A stretch of DNA of 64,000 bases from Flavobacterium panacis (GCF_024649945.1 NZ_JANKMS010000003.1:310001-374000); one strand, 5' to 3'; counted from the first letter of the stretch, positions 48,418 to 58,148 are shown. Numbers and translations are program-made. Notes: a model not told the origin generated them from the letters alone.

Positions 48418-50883
48418 TTGAATCATAACAAGTTTATATTCGCTTTTCTTTTTCTATTCTTTAGCTGTATTTCATTAGCTCAGACTGCCCGTATTAAAGG
48501 GATAATTTTAGATACAGATAAACATCCTGTTGCGAATGTGAATATTGCTTCGCAAGGAACTTTGGTGCAATCAGATGCTAAAGGCTTTTTTGAAATTACT
48601 GTTCCCTCAAATAAAAAGATTTCATTGGTATTTACCCATGTATCTTTAAAAATGGTCAGTTTAACGGTTAGTTTGAAGACGAATGAAGTTTTTGTTTTTA
48701 ATCCTATTATGAATAATTCTGAAGAACAGATGGGGGAAGTGTTTGTTTCTTCCGGAAATCGAAAGCGAGTTCAAGGAATTGCGACAATTGACGCGGCCAC
48801 AATAAAAAAGATTCCAGGCGCTAATGCAGGAATTGAAAATGTTCTAAAAACACTTCCAGGAGTAAATTCAAATAACGAGCTAAGTTCGCAATATATGGTT
48901 CGAGGCGGGAATTATGACGAAAACTTAGTTTATGTAAATGAAGTTGAAGTGTATCGTCCGTTTTTAATTCGTTCAGGGCAACAGGAGGGTTTGAGTTTTA
49001 CCAATACCGATTTAGTGCAGAATGTTGAATTTTCAGCAGGAGGATTTCAGGCCAAATTTGGTGATAAATTATCTTCAGTTTTGGATATTACGTATAGAAA
49101 ACCAACTCAATTTGGAGCTTCTTTTGAAGCTAGTTTTTTAGGAGGAAGCGCTTCTGTAGATTTGGTTTCTAAAAATAAAAAATGGTCAGCTGTTACTGGA
49201 GTTCGTTATCGAAACAATAGTTTGTTGGTTAATAGTCAGGATACGCAAACGAATTATACACCAACTTTTGCTGATGTTCAGACCAATATTAATTATGATA
49301 TTTCTGAAAAATGGCAAATGAGTTTTTTAGGAAATATTTCTCAGAACAAATATTTGTATCAGCCTTTAACGCGCGAAACTAAATTTGGTACAATTGATCA
49401 GCCAATGGCTCTGGCGGTTTATTATCAAGGTCAAGAAAAAGATCAATACGATACGTATTTCGGAGCTTTAAAAACCACTTATAAAGTTTCTTCTTCGTTG
49501 ACTTTAAAATTAATCGGATCTTTATTTCATACAACAGAAAAAGAGCATTTTGATATTTTGGCCCAATATCGTTTAGGAAATGTTGATCCTGAAAATCCAA
49601 CAGATCCGTCTACAATTGATTTTACGCGTGGAATAGGTTCTCAGTTAAATCATGCTAGAAATGATTTGGATGCTTTAATTGCCAATATTGAATTGAAAGG
49701 AACTAAAGACTGGAAAGAAAGTCAGTTAGAATTCGGTTTGAAATATACTAGAGAATCTATTCGTGACAGACTGGTAGAATGGGAGATGATTGATTCTGCA
49801 GGGTTTTCAATAAATCCTCCAATCATTACGCTTCCCAAAAACAATCAGCCTTATTCGCCTTATACTGGACCACTTTTGCCTTATCAGGATATTCGTGCCA
49901 CGAATTTTAATACTATAAATAGATTTTCGGGTTATGCACAATGGAACAAACAATCTGATATTGGTTCCAGTAGAATTTGGTACCATTTAGGAGCTCGTTT
50001 TCAGAGCTGGAATGTTTCAGGTGCTTCAGAAGAAGGGAAAAATCAATTTGTGGTAAGTCCAAGAGCGCAGTTTGCTATAAAACCAGATTGGGATACCGAT
50101 ATGGTATTCAGGATTTCCGGAGGATTGTATCATCAGCCGCCATTTTACAGAGAGCTTCGTGATTTGGACGGAGTTGTAAATCCGAATGTAAAAGCTCAGG
50201 AAGCAGTCCATGTCGTTTTGAGTAACGATTACAATTTTAAAATGTGGAATCGTCCATTTAAATGGGTAACAGAGCTTTATTATAAATCCCTTTCAGATGT
50301 AAATGTCTATTCTATAGATAATGTCCGCATTCGTTACGTTGCTAATAATAATGCAAAAGCGTATGCTCAAGGTTTAGATTTTAGATTAAACGGTGAATTT
50401 GTGCCAGGAACAGAATCTTGGGTAAGTTTTGGCTATATGAAAACCGAAGAAAACTACGAAAACAAAGGTTATATCGCGCGTCCGACAGATCAGCGATTGA
50501 AATTTGCCATGTTGTTTCAGGATTATATGCCGAACATTCCAAGTGTAAAAGTGTATCTGAATTTAGTTTACAATACTGGATTGCCAGGAGGTGCGCCAGC
50601 TTATTCAGATCCGTATTTGTATCAAAACAGATTAAATGATTACAGAAGAGCAGATATTGGTTTTGCAAAAGTTTTTGTAGACAGCAGTACGCAGAATACG
50701 AAAAAAGGCTGGTTGAAAAATTTTAAAGAATTAGCTGTCGGCTTAGAAATCTTCAATCTTTTTAATAATCAAAATGCTATTACAAATACTTGGGTTCGTG
50801 ATGTGTATTCTAAAAATCAATATGCGATTCCAAATTATATGACTTCGAGGGTTTTTAACGTTAAGATTAATGCGAGGTTGTAA
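48418..50883 (+). CDS. TonB-dependent receptor with carboxypeptidase-like domain
   Basis: 821 aa starting at a TTG codon, the only start that keeps the signal peptide (NHNKFIFAFLFLFFSCISLA); the first in-frame ATG lies after the signal. Next come a carboxypeptidase-like domain (about 24-105), the plug (about 115-225: 'GANAGIENVLKTLPGVNSNN', 'QYMVRGGNYDENLVYVNEVE') and the barrel, ending 'VFNVKINARL'. No STN domain is present, so it is a plain transport receptor driven by TonB. Ligand unknown. It begins 11 bp after the M23 peptidase gene and precedes an EF-hand lipoprotein gene by 88 bp. Confidence 0.9.
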   Translation: MNHNKFIFAFLFLFFSCISLAQTARIKGIILDTDKHPVANVNIASQGTLVQSDAKGFFEITVPSNKKISLVFTHVSLKMVSLTVSLKTNEVFVFNPIMNNSEEQMGEVFVSSGNRKRVQGIATIDAATIKKIPGANAGIENVLKTLPGVNSNNELSSQYMVRGGNYDENLVYVNEVEVYRPFLIRSGQQEGLSFTNTDLVQNVEFSAGGFQAKFGDKLSSVLDITYRKPTQFGASFEASFLGGSASVDLVSKNKKWSAVTGVRYRNNSLLVNSQDTQTNYTPTFADVQTNINYDISEKWQMSFLGNISQNKYLYQPLTRETKFGTIDQPMALAVYYQGQEKDQYDTYFGALKTTYKVSSSLTLKLIGSLFHTTEKEHFDILAQYRLGNVDPENPTDPSTIDFTRGIGSQLNHARNDLDALIANIELKGTKDWKESQLEFGLKYTRESIRDRLVEWEMIDSAGFSINPPIITLPKNNQPYSPYTGPLLPYQDIRATNFNTINRFSGYAQWNKQSDIGSSRIWYHLGARFQSWNVSGASEEGKNQFVVSPRAQFAIKPDWDTDMVFRISGGLYHQPPFYRELRDLDGVVNPNVKAQEAVHVVLSNDYNFKMWNRPFKWVTELYYKSLSDVNVYSIDNVRIRYVANNNAKAYAQGLDFRLNGEFVPGTESWVSFGYMKTEENYENKGYIARPTDQRLKFAMLFQDYMPNIPSVKVYLNLVYNTGLPGGAPAYSDPYLYQNRLNDYRRADIGFAKVFVDSSTQNTKKGWLKNFKELAVGLEIFNLFNNQNAITNTWVRDVYSKNQYAIPNYMTSRVFNVKINARL

Positions 50884-50971
50884 AACCTTTTCGATAGTTT
50901 AGTAAAATTCAATAAAAACAAATATTACAATCAAAAATAGTATATTTGATAATCGTATATAATCGTTGTAG

Positions 50972-51691
50972 ATGAAAAAGTATTTTAAATATATCGCCAT
51001 AGTAATCATCGGGACTGCAATAAGCTGTCGTGAAGAAGTTCAAAAGCCAAAAGTAAGTTACGCAGCTTCAAATAAAGTAAGTATAGCCAAAACTGATACC
51101 ACTCAAATCGAAATCGCTGATCTTCCAATCCAAATGGAAGGTACAAATTACCTGATTCATCCTGTTGGAGATTTAAGAGTTTTTGAAAGAGGTTCTAAAG
51201 CTCGTTATGGATCGTCTAGTGTAAATGATGTGAGTTTTACGATTTCTAATCTAGGTGAATATGAAATAACAGGTTATTTGCAGAATTTGAAATTTCAGAA
51301 AGTAGATTCAGATTCTATTCGTCCTTTATCAGATAAACCCATTTTGATTTTAACAGCAACTTATTTAAAAACGGTTGCAGACAAAACGCATAACAATGTT
51401 ATGGTGTACACTTTGACAGATTCTGATACCAACAAAGACGGAAAAATCGATACCAGTGATATTAAAACTTTGTACTTAAGCGATATCAGTGGGGAAAACT
51501 TTACCAAAGTTTCTGCTGACTTAGAAGAATTGGTTGATTGGAATTTAATTGAGTCTAAAAGTCGTCTGTATTTTAGAACAATTGAAGATACGAACCAAAA
51601 CGGTCAGTTTGATAAAAATGATGTTTTGCATTATAATTATATAGATTTGACAGCTAAGAAATGGGAGGTTAAAGCTTATAAGCCTATTTAA
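50972..51691 (+). CDS. Lipoprotein with two EF-hand-type calcium loops
   Basis: 239 aa. Lipobox A-I-S-C with Cys19. Residues 152-163 (D-T-N-K-D-G-K-I-D-T-S-D) are a canonical EF-hand loop and 206-217 (D-T-N-Q-N-G-Q-F-D-K-N-D) a second one with Asn in place of one Asp, so Ca2+ binding is likely. The rest is beta-rich. I do not know the family. It could be an envelope lipoprotein stabilised by calcium, perhaps associated with the TonB receptor upstream. A -7-like box may lie near 50940-50950. It ends inside the inverted repeat that spans to the convergent DUF2971 gene. Confidence 0.8.
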   Translation: MKKYFKYIAIVIIGTAISCREEVQKPKVSYAASNKVSIAKTDTTQIEIADLPIQMEGTNYLIHPVGDLRVFERGSKARYGSSSVNDVSFTISNLGEYEITGYLQNLKFQKVDSDSIRPLSDKPILILTATYLKTVADKTHNNVMVYTLTDSDTNKDGKIDTSDIKTLYLSDISGENFTKVSADLEELVDWNLIESKSRLYFRTIEDTNQNGQFDKNDVLHYNYIDLTAKKWEVKAYKPI

Positions 51692-51846
51692 AGATTCTAA
51701 GGTACTGAGGTGCTAAGATTCTAAGGCTTGCCAAAGATTGAAAATACAAAAACCGCATAAAAATTTTAATTTCTATGCGGTTTTTATATTTAGTCATCAT
51801 AAGAAAGACTCAGTACCTTAGAATCTTAGGGACTTAGAATCTTTAA
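51691..51846. repeat. Stop-to-stop inverted repeat of CTAAGnnn octamers
   Basis: The left arm begins at the last base of the lipoprotein stop and the right arm ends within the DUF2971 stop codon (51843-51845). 51691-51709 pairs exactly with 51809-51827 over 19 bp, and the outer GATTCTAAG/CTTAGAATC copies also pair with each other. Left units are AGATTCTA, AGGTACTG and AGGTGCTA, with exact 8-bp period over four units; the right arm mirrors them. A normal terminator lies in the centre. Confidence 0.9.
51748..51785. terminator. Bidirectional terminator inside the inverted repeat
   Basis: AAAAACCGCATA (51748-51759) pairs exactly with TATGCGGTTTTT (51774-51785). This ordinary terminator suffices for both convergent genes, so the octamer arms around it need another explanation. 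Confidence 0.85.
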
Positions 51847-52544
51847 ATCAAAATATCACTTTCCAAATCTGATTTTTCGATTTCGAAACCAAAATCCAAG
51901 CGTTCAACTAATTCGATTACTAGTCTTTTATACCAATTCTCCGATTTTGGATGAATGTAAATCTTCTCAATTAACTGATTAATATCTACATTGATTTTTA
52001 AGCCGTCGTTTAATTTGATGTCACTTTTAGAAGTGTCTGTCAAAATGCGAACTTCCCGCTCGTATTGAAAACTTTTCCTTTTGAATAAAAACGGAAAAAA
52101 CAAATCATCAAACGGAATGTATTCTTTTCTGTAATCGATATAATTTACTTCGCCAATATATTGGTCGAAATTATTCTCTGGTTTTAATGCTTTCTGTAAT
52201 CTTCCAATAGTAGATTGAATGGCCAAGCCTTCGCTGTTTTGAGTGAAGATCTGCCACATGGCAAAAGATTCATATTCGTTGATATGCCAACTGCTTATAG
52301 CGACTTGTTCACGTTGCGTTTTGTAGTATTTTAAGAAGTCAGGATTGTCAATTGCCAGCTTTTTAATCTCTTCGTAAGTTGGTTCGCTGAAAGTGCCTTC
52401 GTACTGATCTTCAAACTTGTCAGAGCGTGACATGAATAGTTTTTTTGAAAGTAATAAATCGAGAAATTTAGATAAGTCTAAGTATTTCCAAACAACAGTG
52501 TCAGGATTTTCAGGGAGTGTAATGTTGGGGTTGTTAAGATACAT
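51843..52544 (-). CDS. DUF2971 protein
   Basis: 233 aa from the ATG at 52544 (MYLNNPNITLPENPDTVVWK); a longer frame to 52601 adds a hydrophobic stretch foreign to the family. The DUF2971 marks are visible: 'VWKYLDLSKFLDLLLSKKLF', 'FMSRSDKFEDQYEG', 'ISSWHINEYESFAMWQIFTQ', 'EGLAIQSTIGRL' and 'KRKSFQYEREVRI'. Members are often single accessory genes, some next to defence or mobile elements; no biochemical activity is established. Here it stands alone between two repeat blocks. Confidence 0.88.
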   Translation of the reverse strand: MYLNNPNITLPENPDTVVWKYLDLSKFLDLLLSKKLFMSRSDKFEDQYEGTFSEPTYEEIKKLAIDNPDFLKYYKTQREQVAISSWHINEYESFAMWQIFTQNSEGLAIQSTIGRLQKALKPENNFDQYIGEVNYIDYRKEYIPFDDLFFPFLFKRKSFQYEREVRILTDTSKSDIKLNDGLKINVDINQLIEKIYIHPKSENWYKRLVIELVERLDFGFEIEKSDLESDILI

Positions 52545-52597
52545 TTTCGTGAGATTAAATGATTTATTCTTTAACCAACCTAAAGTTATAAAAATAA

Positions 52598-52647
52598 ACA
52601 CAGATTAAAGAAATTAAACTGAGTTTTAATATTTCCTTAATCTGTGT
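52598..52647. repeat. Short inverted repeat of CACAGATTAA words
   Basis: ACACAGATTAA at 52598-52608 pairs exactly with TTAATCTGTGT at 52637-52647, with partial pairing of the inner bases. It lies between the DUF2971 start and the ABC exporter stop and may help end the exporter transcript. Confidence 0.6.
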
Positions 52648-52670
52648 AAATTATTTAGTTTCGATCTGTT

Positions 52671-54500
52671 TTACGATTCGAAAGACTGCATCGTTACCAA
52701 TTTATTATAAGTTCCGTTCAAAGCAATTAATTCTTCGTGTGTTCCTTGTTCTACAATTTTTCCTTTTTGCATTACGACGATCACATCTGCTTTTTGAATA
52801 GTTGAAAGACGGTGTGCAATTACGATAGAAGTTCTGTTCTGCATCATGTTTTCTAAAGCAACCTGAACAATTTTTTCGCTTTCAGTATCTAAAGCTGATG
52901 TTGCTTCATCCAAAATCATAATTGGAGGATTTTTTAATACGGCACGAGCAATTGATAGACGTTGTTTTTGTCCGCCAGAAAGTTTGCTTCCACTGTCTCC
53001 AATATTAGAATAAATTCCTTGTGGTAAATCTTTCACAAACTCATAAGCATTGGCAATTTTTAATGCTTCGATAATTTCGTCATCGGTTGCGTCAAGTTTT
53101 CCTAGTGCAATGTTTGCTTTAATAGTATCATTAAATAAAATAATGTCCTGTGTCACTAATGCCATCAAGCCGCGAAGAGAATGTAGGTTCATGTCTTTGA
53201 TGTTGATTCCGTCAATAGAAATTGTACCTTCGTTTACATCATAAAAACGCGTTAATAAGTTTGCAATTGTACTTTTTCCACTTCCAGATTGTCCAACCAA
53301 AGCAACAGTTTGCCCTTTTTTAATTTGAAGAGAAAAATCCTTTAAAATACTTGTTTCTTCATATTTAAAGTTGATGTTTTTAATATCGATGTTATTATCA
53401 AAAGTTGATTTTTCAACAGCATTTTCCTTAGAAACGATAGTGTTTTCCTGTTCTAAAATTTCAAGAACACGTTCTGCTGCTGCATTTCCTCTTTTTACTC
53501 CGTAAGAAGCTTTAGAAATAGCTTTTGCAGGAGTCAAAATGTTGTATGCTAATCCCATGTAAGCAATAAAAGCAGCGCCTTCTAGAGTTTTGTCAATTAA
53601 AACCATTTGACCTCCGTACCATAACAAAATGGCAATTACGGTAATTCCCATAAATTCGCTGGCAGGAGAAGCTAAGTTTTGACGATTTCCAATGCTGTTG
53701 GATAAGCTGAAAAAACGTTCTGTAGAATTTTGAAAAACAGTATTGAAATAATTTTCAGAATTATAACCTTTTACGACTTTCAATCCTCCGATTGTTTCTT
53801 CAATTGTAGAAAGAAATTTTCCTTGTTCTTCCTGAGCTTTCGTAGATTGTTTTTTAAGTTGTTTTCCAATCAATGAAATGATGTATCCTGAAACTGGAAT
53901 AAAAATGAAAACAAATAAAGTTAGTTTGGCACTAATGATCAACATTGTGCTTATCGTGAAAATAATAGTTAAAGGTTCTTTTACGATAAGTTCAAGAATA
54001 GCCAAGAATGAAGTCTGGACCTCGTTTACATCTGCAGAAATTCTTGAAATTACGTCTCCTTTTCTTTTTTCAGAATAAAATGCCAAAGGAAGTTCCAGTG
54101 TCTTTTTGTATAGCGCATTACGCATGTCTTTTAAAACTCCGTTTCTTAAAAAGTTGATGAAAAACATAGCCAGATAATCAGCTAAGTTTTTAAGTAAGAA
54201 AATCGAAATTATTATGGTAACCATAACGCCTAAAACAAAACCAGGTTCGTGTGTTTGTTTTGATGTGGTAATGTAGTAGCTTAAATAATTTTCCCCATAT
54301 TGTTTAATTTCGAAAATGCCTGTGTAAACTGGTTTGGTAGTCACTGTTTTTGCTTTGTCAAATAAAACCTGAAGCATTGGAATTAAAGCAACAAACGAAA
54401 GTGTGCTGAAAAGTGCATATAAAACATTGAAAAAAATGTTTAGAAATGCGTATTTTTTATAAGGATATATAAAAGGAACTATTTTTTTGAAATTACTCAT
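52671..54500 (-). CDS. MsbA-like ABC exporter (fused permease and ATPase)
   Basis: 609 aa. The permease part (about 1-330) has six membrane helices. The ATPase part (about 360-605) has Walker A G-Q-S-G-S-G-K-S-T, the signature L-S-G-G-Q-K-Q-R, Walker B 'PPIMILDEATSALD' and the His of 'IVIAHRLSTIQ'. It would work as a homodimer in the inner membrane, exporting lipid A-type lipids or a hydrophobic compound. The substrate is not determined by these motifs. It has a separate transcription unit from the hexomutase upstream, because a terminator lies between them. Confidence 0.92.
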   Translation of the reverse strand: MSNFKKIVPFIYPYKKYAFLNIFFNVLYALFSTLSFVALIPMLQVLFDKAKTVTTKPVYTGIFEIKQYGENYLSYYITTSKQTHEPGFVLGVMVTIIISIFLLKNLADYLAMFFINFLRNGVLKDMRNALYKKTLELPLAFYSEKRKGDVISRISADVNEVQTSFLAILELIVKEPLTIIFTISTMLIISAKLTLFVFIFIPVSGYIISLIGKQLKKQSTKAQEEQGKFLSTIEETIGGLKVVKGYNSENYFNTVFQNSTERFFSLSNSIGNRQNLASPASEFMGITVIAILLWYGGQMVLIDKTLEGAAFIAYMGLAYNILTPAKAISKASYGVKRGNAAAERVLEILEQENTIVSKENAVEKSTFDNNIDIKNINFKYEETSILKDFSLQIKKGQTVALVGQSGSGKSTIANLLTRFYDVNEGTISIDGINIKDMNLHSLRGLMALVTQDIILFNDTIKANIALGKLDATDDEIIEALKIANAYEFVKDLPQGIYSNIGDSGSKLSGGQKQRLSIARAVLKNPPIMILDEATSALDTESEKIVQVALENMMQNRTSIVIAHRLSTIQKADVIVVMQKGKIVEQGTHEELIALNGTYNKLVTMQSFES

Positions 54501-54631
54501 TTATTCTTTTGATATTGTTTTCTTTTGATGTGATAGCTCTTATTGATATTGAATCATTTTGAGCACGGAATTTTTACTGCACAAAATTAATCCAATTAAG
54601 GTGTTTTCAATTCCTTTTTAGTTTTTTTTAT

Positions 54632-54673
54632 AAAAAAAACTCTGACTTGCATTTCAAGAATGTAAATCAGAGT
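54632..54673 (-). terminator. Terminator of the phosphohexomutase gene
   Basis: Read on the minus strand, ACTCTGATTTACATT pairs, with one or two mismatches, with AATGCAAGTCAGAGT and is followed by seven T. It lies 65 bp after the hexomutase stop. Confidence 0.8.
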
Positions 54674-54737
54674 TCGTTATAATCGAGTTTTTCAATTGTT
54701 TACATGTTATGTGTATAATTGAAAATGTATTGAAGAT

Positions 54738-56465
54738 TTATTTCAATTTCATATCTGCAATGATATTTTCTATCTTTTGATCTAAGAATTTTTCTGCGTC
54801 ATCAAAATCTAAAACTGATTCGATTTCAGCATTTACACTGATATAGAATTTAATTTTTGGTTCAGTTCCGCTTGGTCTTGCACAGATTTTTGAACCGTCT
54901 TCTGTATAATAAATCAATACATTAGATTTTGGCATATCAATCGGAGATTCTTCATTCGTCAATAAATTCAAAGCTGTCGATGATTGATAATCTTCAACCA
55001 TAACTACTCTTTGTCCATTGATTTCTTTCAAAGGATTTTGACGTAAATTAACCATCATCTGATTAATTTCTTCTAATCCTTCCATTCCTTTTTTAGTTAA
55101 AGAAACTAAGAATTCTTTGTAGAAACCATTTTCAACATATAGTTGTAAAAGTTCTTTGTAAACTGAGCTTCCAGCTGCTTTTGCTTGAGCTGCAACTTCA
55201 CAGATTAATAAGGTAGCTGCAACAGCATCTTTGTCTCTAACAGCGTCGCCAACCATAAATCCGAAACTTTCTTCACCACCTCCGATAAATTGAAGTTCAG
55301 GAAAATCTACGATCATTTTTGCGATCCATTTGAAACCAGTTAAGCCAACTTTGCATTCAACTCCATAACTTGATGCTAATTCCATCATCATTGGAGTCGA
55401 AACGATAGTTGAGCCAACAAATTGTTTTCCGTTAAGTTTACCTGCTTTTTTCCATTGTTTCAATAAGAAAGAAGTCATTAAAACCATTGTTTGGTTTCCG
55501 TTTAGTAAAATCATTTTGCCGTCGTTATTACGAACAGCAACGCCTAAACGATCACAATCGGGATCTGTTCCAACTACAATATCTGAATTGGTTTTGTCAG
55601 CTAAAGCTAAAGCCATAGTTAAAGCTTCAGGTTCTTCTGGGTTTGGAGATTTTACTGTTGGGAAATCTCCATCTGGAATTGCCTGTTCAGGTACGATATG
55701 AACATTCTTGTAGCCTGCTTGTGATAAAACGTCTGGAATAGATTTTATAGAAGTTCCATGTAATGAAGTGAAAACAATATGAAGATTGTCTTTTGCTTCA
55801 GCTGGAGTGTTAAAACTTGCGTTTTCGATTGACGAATTTATAAAGGCTTTGTCGATTTCGGTATCAATATACTGAATCAAACTTTCGTTAGCATTGAACT
55901 TAATTTTATCATAAGTTAAGTTTTCAATTACATTGACAATTGCTTTGTCTTGTGGAGGAACAATTTGTCCACCATCTTGCCAGTATACTTTGTATCCGTT
56001 ATATTCTGGTGGATTGTGTGAAGCTGTTAAAACAATTCCACATTGGCATTTTAAATATTTAAGAGCAAATGATAATTCTGGAGTAGGTCTTAAGTCAGAA
56101 AACAAATAAACCTGAATTCCGTTAGCAGAGAAAACATCAGCAACTACTTTTGCTAAGGTGTTGCTGTTATGGCGACAATCGTAAGCAATAGCAACTTTTA
56201 GGGTTTCGTTAGGGAAAACTTCGTGTAAATAATCAGATAATCCCTGAGTGTTTTTTCCAAGTGTATATTTGTTGATTCTGTTATTTCCAACGCCCATAAC
56301 ACCTCTCATACCTCCGGTTCCAAATTCTAGGTTTTTATAAAAACTTTCTTCAAGTTCTTTTGGAGAAGTGGTCATTAATTCTTTAACTGCAGCCTGTGTT
56401 TCCTGATCGAAAGTAGGTGTCAGCCATTCGTTTACAGCGCTTAAAATATTAGGTGCTATGTTCAT
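54738..56465 (-). CDS. Phosphohexomutase (phosphoglucomutase/phosphomannomutase family)
   Basis: 575 aa from the ATG at 56465 (MNIAPNILSAVNEWL); the longer frame to 56504 is less likely. The phospho-serine loop is 'TASHNPPEYNGYKVYWQDGG', the Mg2+ site D-P-D-C-D-R, the sugar-selectivity loop 'GGEESFGFMVGDAVRDKDAV' and the phosphate-binding loop 'RPSGTEPKIKFYI'. All four domains of the alpha-D-phosphohexomutase fold are present. It moves phosphate between C1 and C6 of glucose or mannose. The length fits the PgcA-like type 2 phosphoglucomutases. Confidence 0.94.
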   Translation of the reverse strand: MNIAPNILSAVNEWLTPTFDQETQAAVKELMTTSPKELEESFYKNLEFGTGGMRGVMGVGNNRINKYTLGKNTQGLSDYLHEVFPNETLKVAIAYDCRHNSNTLAKVVADVFSANGIQVYLFSDLRPTPELSFALKYLKCQCGIVLTASHNPPEYNGYKVYWQDGGQIVPPQDKAIVNVIENLTYDKIKFNANESLIQYIDTEIDKAFINSSIENASFNTPAEAKDNLHIVFTSLHGTSIKSIPDVLSQAGYKNVHIVPEQAIPDGDFPTVKSPNPEEPEALTMALALADKTNSDIVVGTDPDCDRLGVAVRNNDGKMILLNGNQTMVLMTSFLLKQWKKAGKLNGKQFVGSTIVSTPMMMELASSYGVECKVGLTGFKWIAKMIVDFPELQFIGGGEESFGFMVGDAVRDKDAVAATLLICEVAAQAKAAGSSVYKELLQLYVENGFYKEFLVSLTKKGMEGLEEINQMMVNLRQNPLKEINGQRVVMVEDYQSSTALNLLTNEESPIDMPKSNVLIYYTEDGSKICARPSGTEPKIKFYISVNAEIESVLDFDDAEKFLDQKIENIIADMKLK

Positions 56466-56549
56466 GTTTACTGTTTTTATGTTTTGATAAAGATAGTTTT
56501 TCAAGAAAGTTTAACTTGACTCAAAAAGATTTTTTTTTCCTGATTTGTG

Positions 56550-57506
56550 TCAAAAATTCACTTCTCGTGCTACTTTGTATCGTTCTTCGTTGTTTTTGGT
56601 TCTTAAAATAATTTCACCTAAAAATCCAGCCAAGAAAAGCTGCGTTCCTAAAATCATTGTTGTCAATGCTATGTAAAACCAAGGGTTGTTGGTAACCAAA
56701 GAATATTTCATTCCGTTATACATATGGTATAGTTTTGAAACTCCAATATATCCTGCTGACAAAAATCCGATGATGAACATGATGGAACCCATTGCTCCAA
56801 AAAGGTGCATTGGTCTTTTTCCAAAACGCGATAAAAACCAGATGGTAATTAAATCCAAGAATCCGTTAATAAAACGCTCCATTCCGAATTTAGTCTCTCC
56901 ATATTTTCTGGCTTGGTGAATAACCACTTTTTCGCCAATTTTTCCAAAACCAGCATTTTTAGCTAAAACAGGAATATAACGGTGCATCTCACCAGAAACT
57001 TCAATGTTTTTTACCACAACATTTTTGTAGGCTTTTAATCCACAGTTGAAATCGTTTAGCTCAACGCCAGAAGTTTTTCTAGCGGCCCAGTTAAATAATT
57101 TTGAAGGAAGATTTTTGGCGACAACAGAATCGTAACGTTTCTTTTTCCAGCCAGAAACCAAATCGTATTTCTGAGCTGTAATCATTTCGTATAATTCCGG
57201 AATTTCGTCAGGACTGTCTTGTAAATCGGCATCCATTGTAATAATAACGTCGCCTTTTGCTTTTGCGAAACCAGCATGCAAAGCCTGAGATTTTCCAAAG
57301 TTTTTCATGAAACGAATGCCTTTTACATTCGGATTTTCATTAGAAAAACCTTCAATAATCTGCCAAGAATTATCTGTACTACCATCATCTACAAAAATGA
57401 TTTCATAAGAGTAATTATTAGATTGCATCACTTTAATGATCCATGCATAGAGTTCTTGAAGTGATTCCTCCTCGTTTAGAAGCGGTATAAGTATAGATAA
57501 ATTCAT
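56550..57506 (-). CDS. Family 2 glycosyltransferase, membrane-bound (ArnC/GtrB/DPM1-like)
   Basis: 318 aa. The catalytic GT-A domain (1-225) starts 'LSILIPLLNEEESLQELYAW', with 'IIFVDDGSTDNSW' and the metal-binding D-A-D in 'VIITMDADLQDSPDEIPELY'. Two C-terminal membrane helices lie at about 232-255 and 268-300. This layout is that of polyprenyl-phosphate sugar transferases such as ArnC and GtrB. It would load a hexose on undecaprenyl phosphate at the inner membrane. It follows the DUF4199 gene by 8 bp, the usual pairing in Bacteroidota. Confidence 0.93.
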   Translation of the reverse strand: MNLSILIPLLNEEESLQELYAWIIKVMQSNNYSYEIIFVDDGSTDNSWQIIEGFSNENPNVKGIRFMKNFGKSQALHAGFAKAKGDVIITMDADLQDSPDEIPELYEMITAQKYDLVSGWKKKRYDSVVAKNLPSKLFNWAARKTSGVELNDFNCGLKAYKNVVVKNIEVSGEMHRYIPVLAKNAGFGKIGEKVVIHQARKYGETKFGMERFINGFLDLITIWFLSRFGKRPMHLFGAMGSIMFIIGFLSAGYIGVSKLYHMYNGMKYSLVTNNPWFYIALTTMILGTQLFLAGFLGEIILRTKNNEERYKVAREVNF

Positions 57507-57514
57507 TTATATTT

Positions 57515-58045
57515 TTATTCTTGTGTAGATTTGCTTTTAAAAAATGCAGCCAGAATTAATCCTAATATAGAATAACCGACAATACTAAAAGCCAAAGCTT
57601 TTATTTGTTCTATTGTCGAAAAAGGATTGTTTTCTCTCATTTTAGTTAATGCTTCGTTTATTGCAGAAGCAGGAGTTCCGAATTTTTGTAATGTTTCGGC
57701 CATATATTTAACCAGTAATTCACTTAAAGTGTTTTTTGCTTCTGGGTCAATTACATTAAATAATAAAATGCTGAACAGTGAAGAAATTGCAAGAGCAATT
57801 ATGGTAGTTATAAAAAAGGTCGTAAAGGCATCTTTGAAAGAGAAAAAGCCATTAATGTCTTTTCTTGTTTTGGTTAGTAAAACGATTCCGAATACTAAAT
57901 AAATAACAAAAGTAAGGCCACCAATCCAGCCTGAAACAAATAATTTAAGATCTATAGCATACATAGTTGCTGTAATCAATGAAAGAATAACTCCTAAAGC
58001 GATTCCATAAGTAATTCCATTCTTTTTTATAACTTCATTAATCAT
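57515..58045 (-). CDS. DUF4199 membrane protein
   Basis: 176 aa from the ATG at 58045 (MINEVIKKNGITYGIALGVI), where family members start. Four membrane helices are visible (about 12-32, 38-58, 76-98 and 142-165) with 'GFFSFKDAFTTFFITTIIAL' in the middle. The DUF4199 family is limited to Bacteroidota and has no known activity; its constant neighbour is a GT2 gene, as here (8 bp). It may anchor or assist that transferase. Confidence 0.88.
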   Translation of the reverse strand: MINEVIKKNGITYGIALGVILSLITATMYAIDLKLFVSGWIGGLTFVIYLVFGIVLLTKTRKDINGFFSFKDAFTTFFITTIIALAISSLFSILLFNVIDPEAKNTLSELLVKYMAETLQKFGTPASAINEALTKMRENNPFSTIEQIKALAFSIVGYSILGLILAAFFKSKSTQE

Positions 58046-58148
58046 ATTTCTATAGGTTTTAAAATTAATCCACAAATATAGTAATTCATACTATAATCGG
58101 AGATAAAAAAAGCTTTTCGAAATAAACTAAAAAAAAGTGAGCTAAGTA

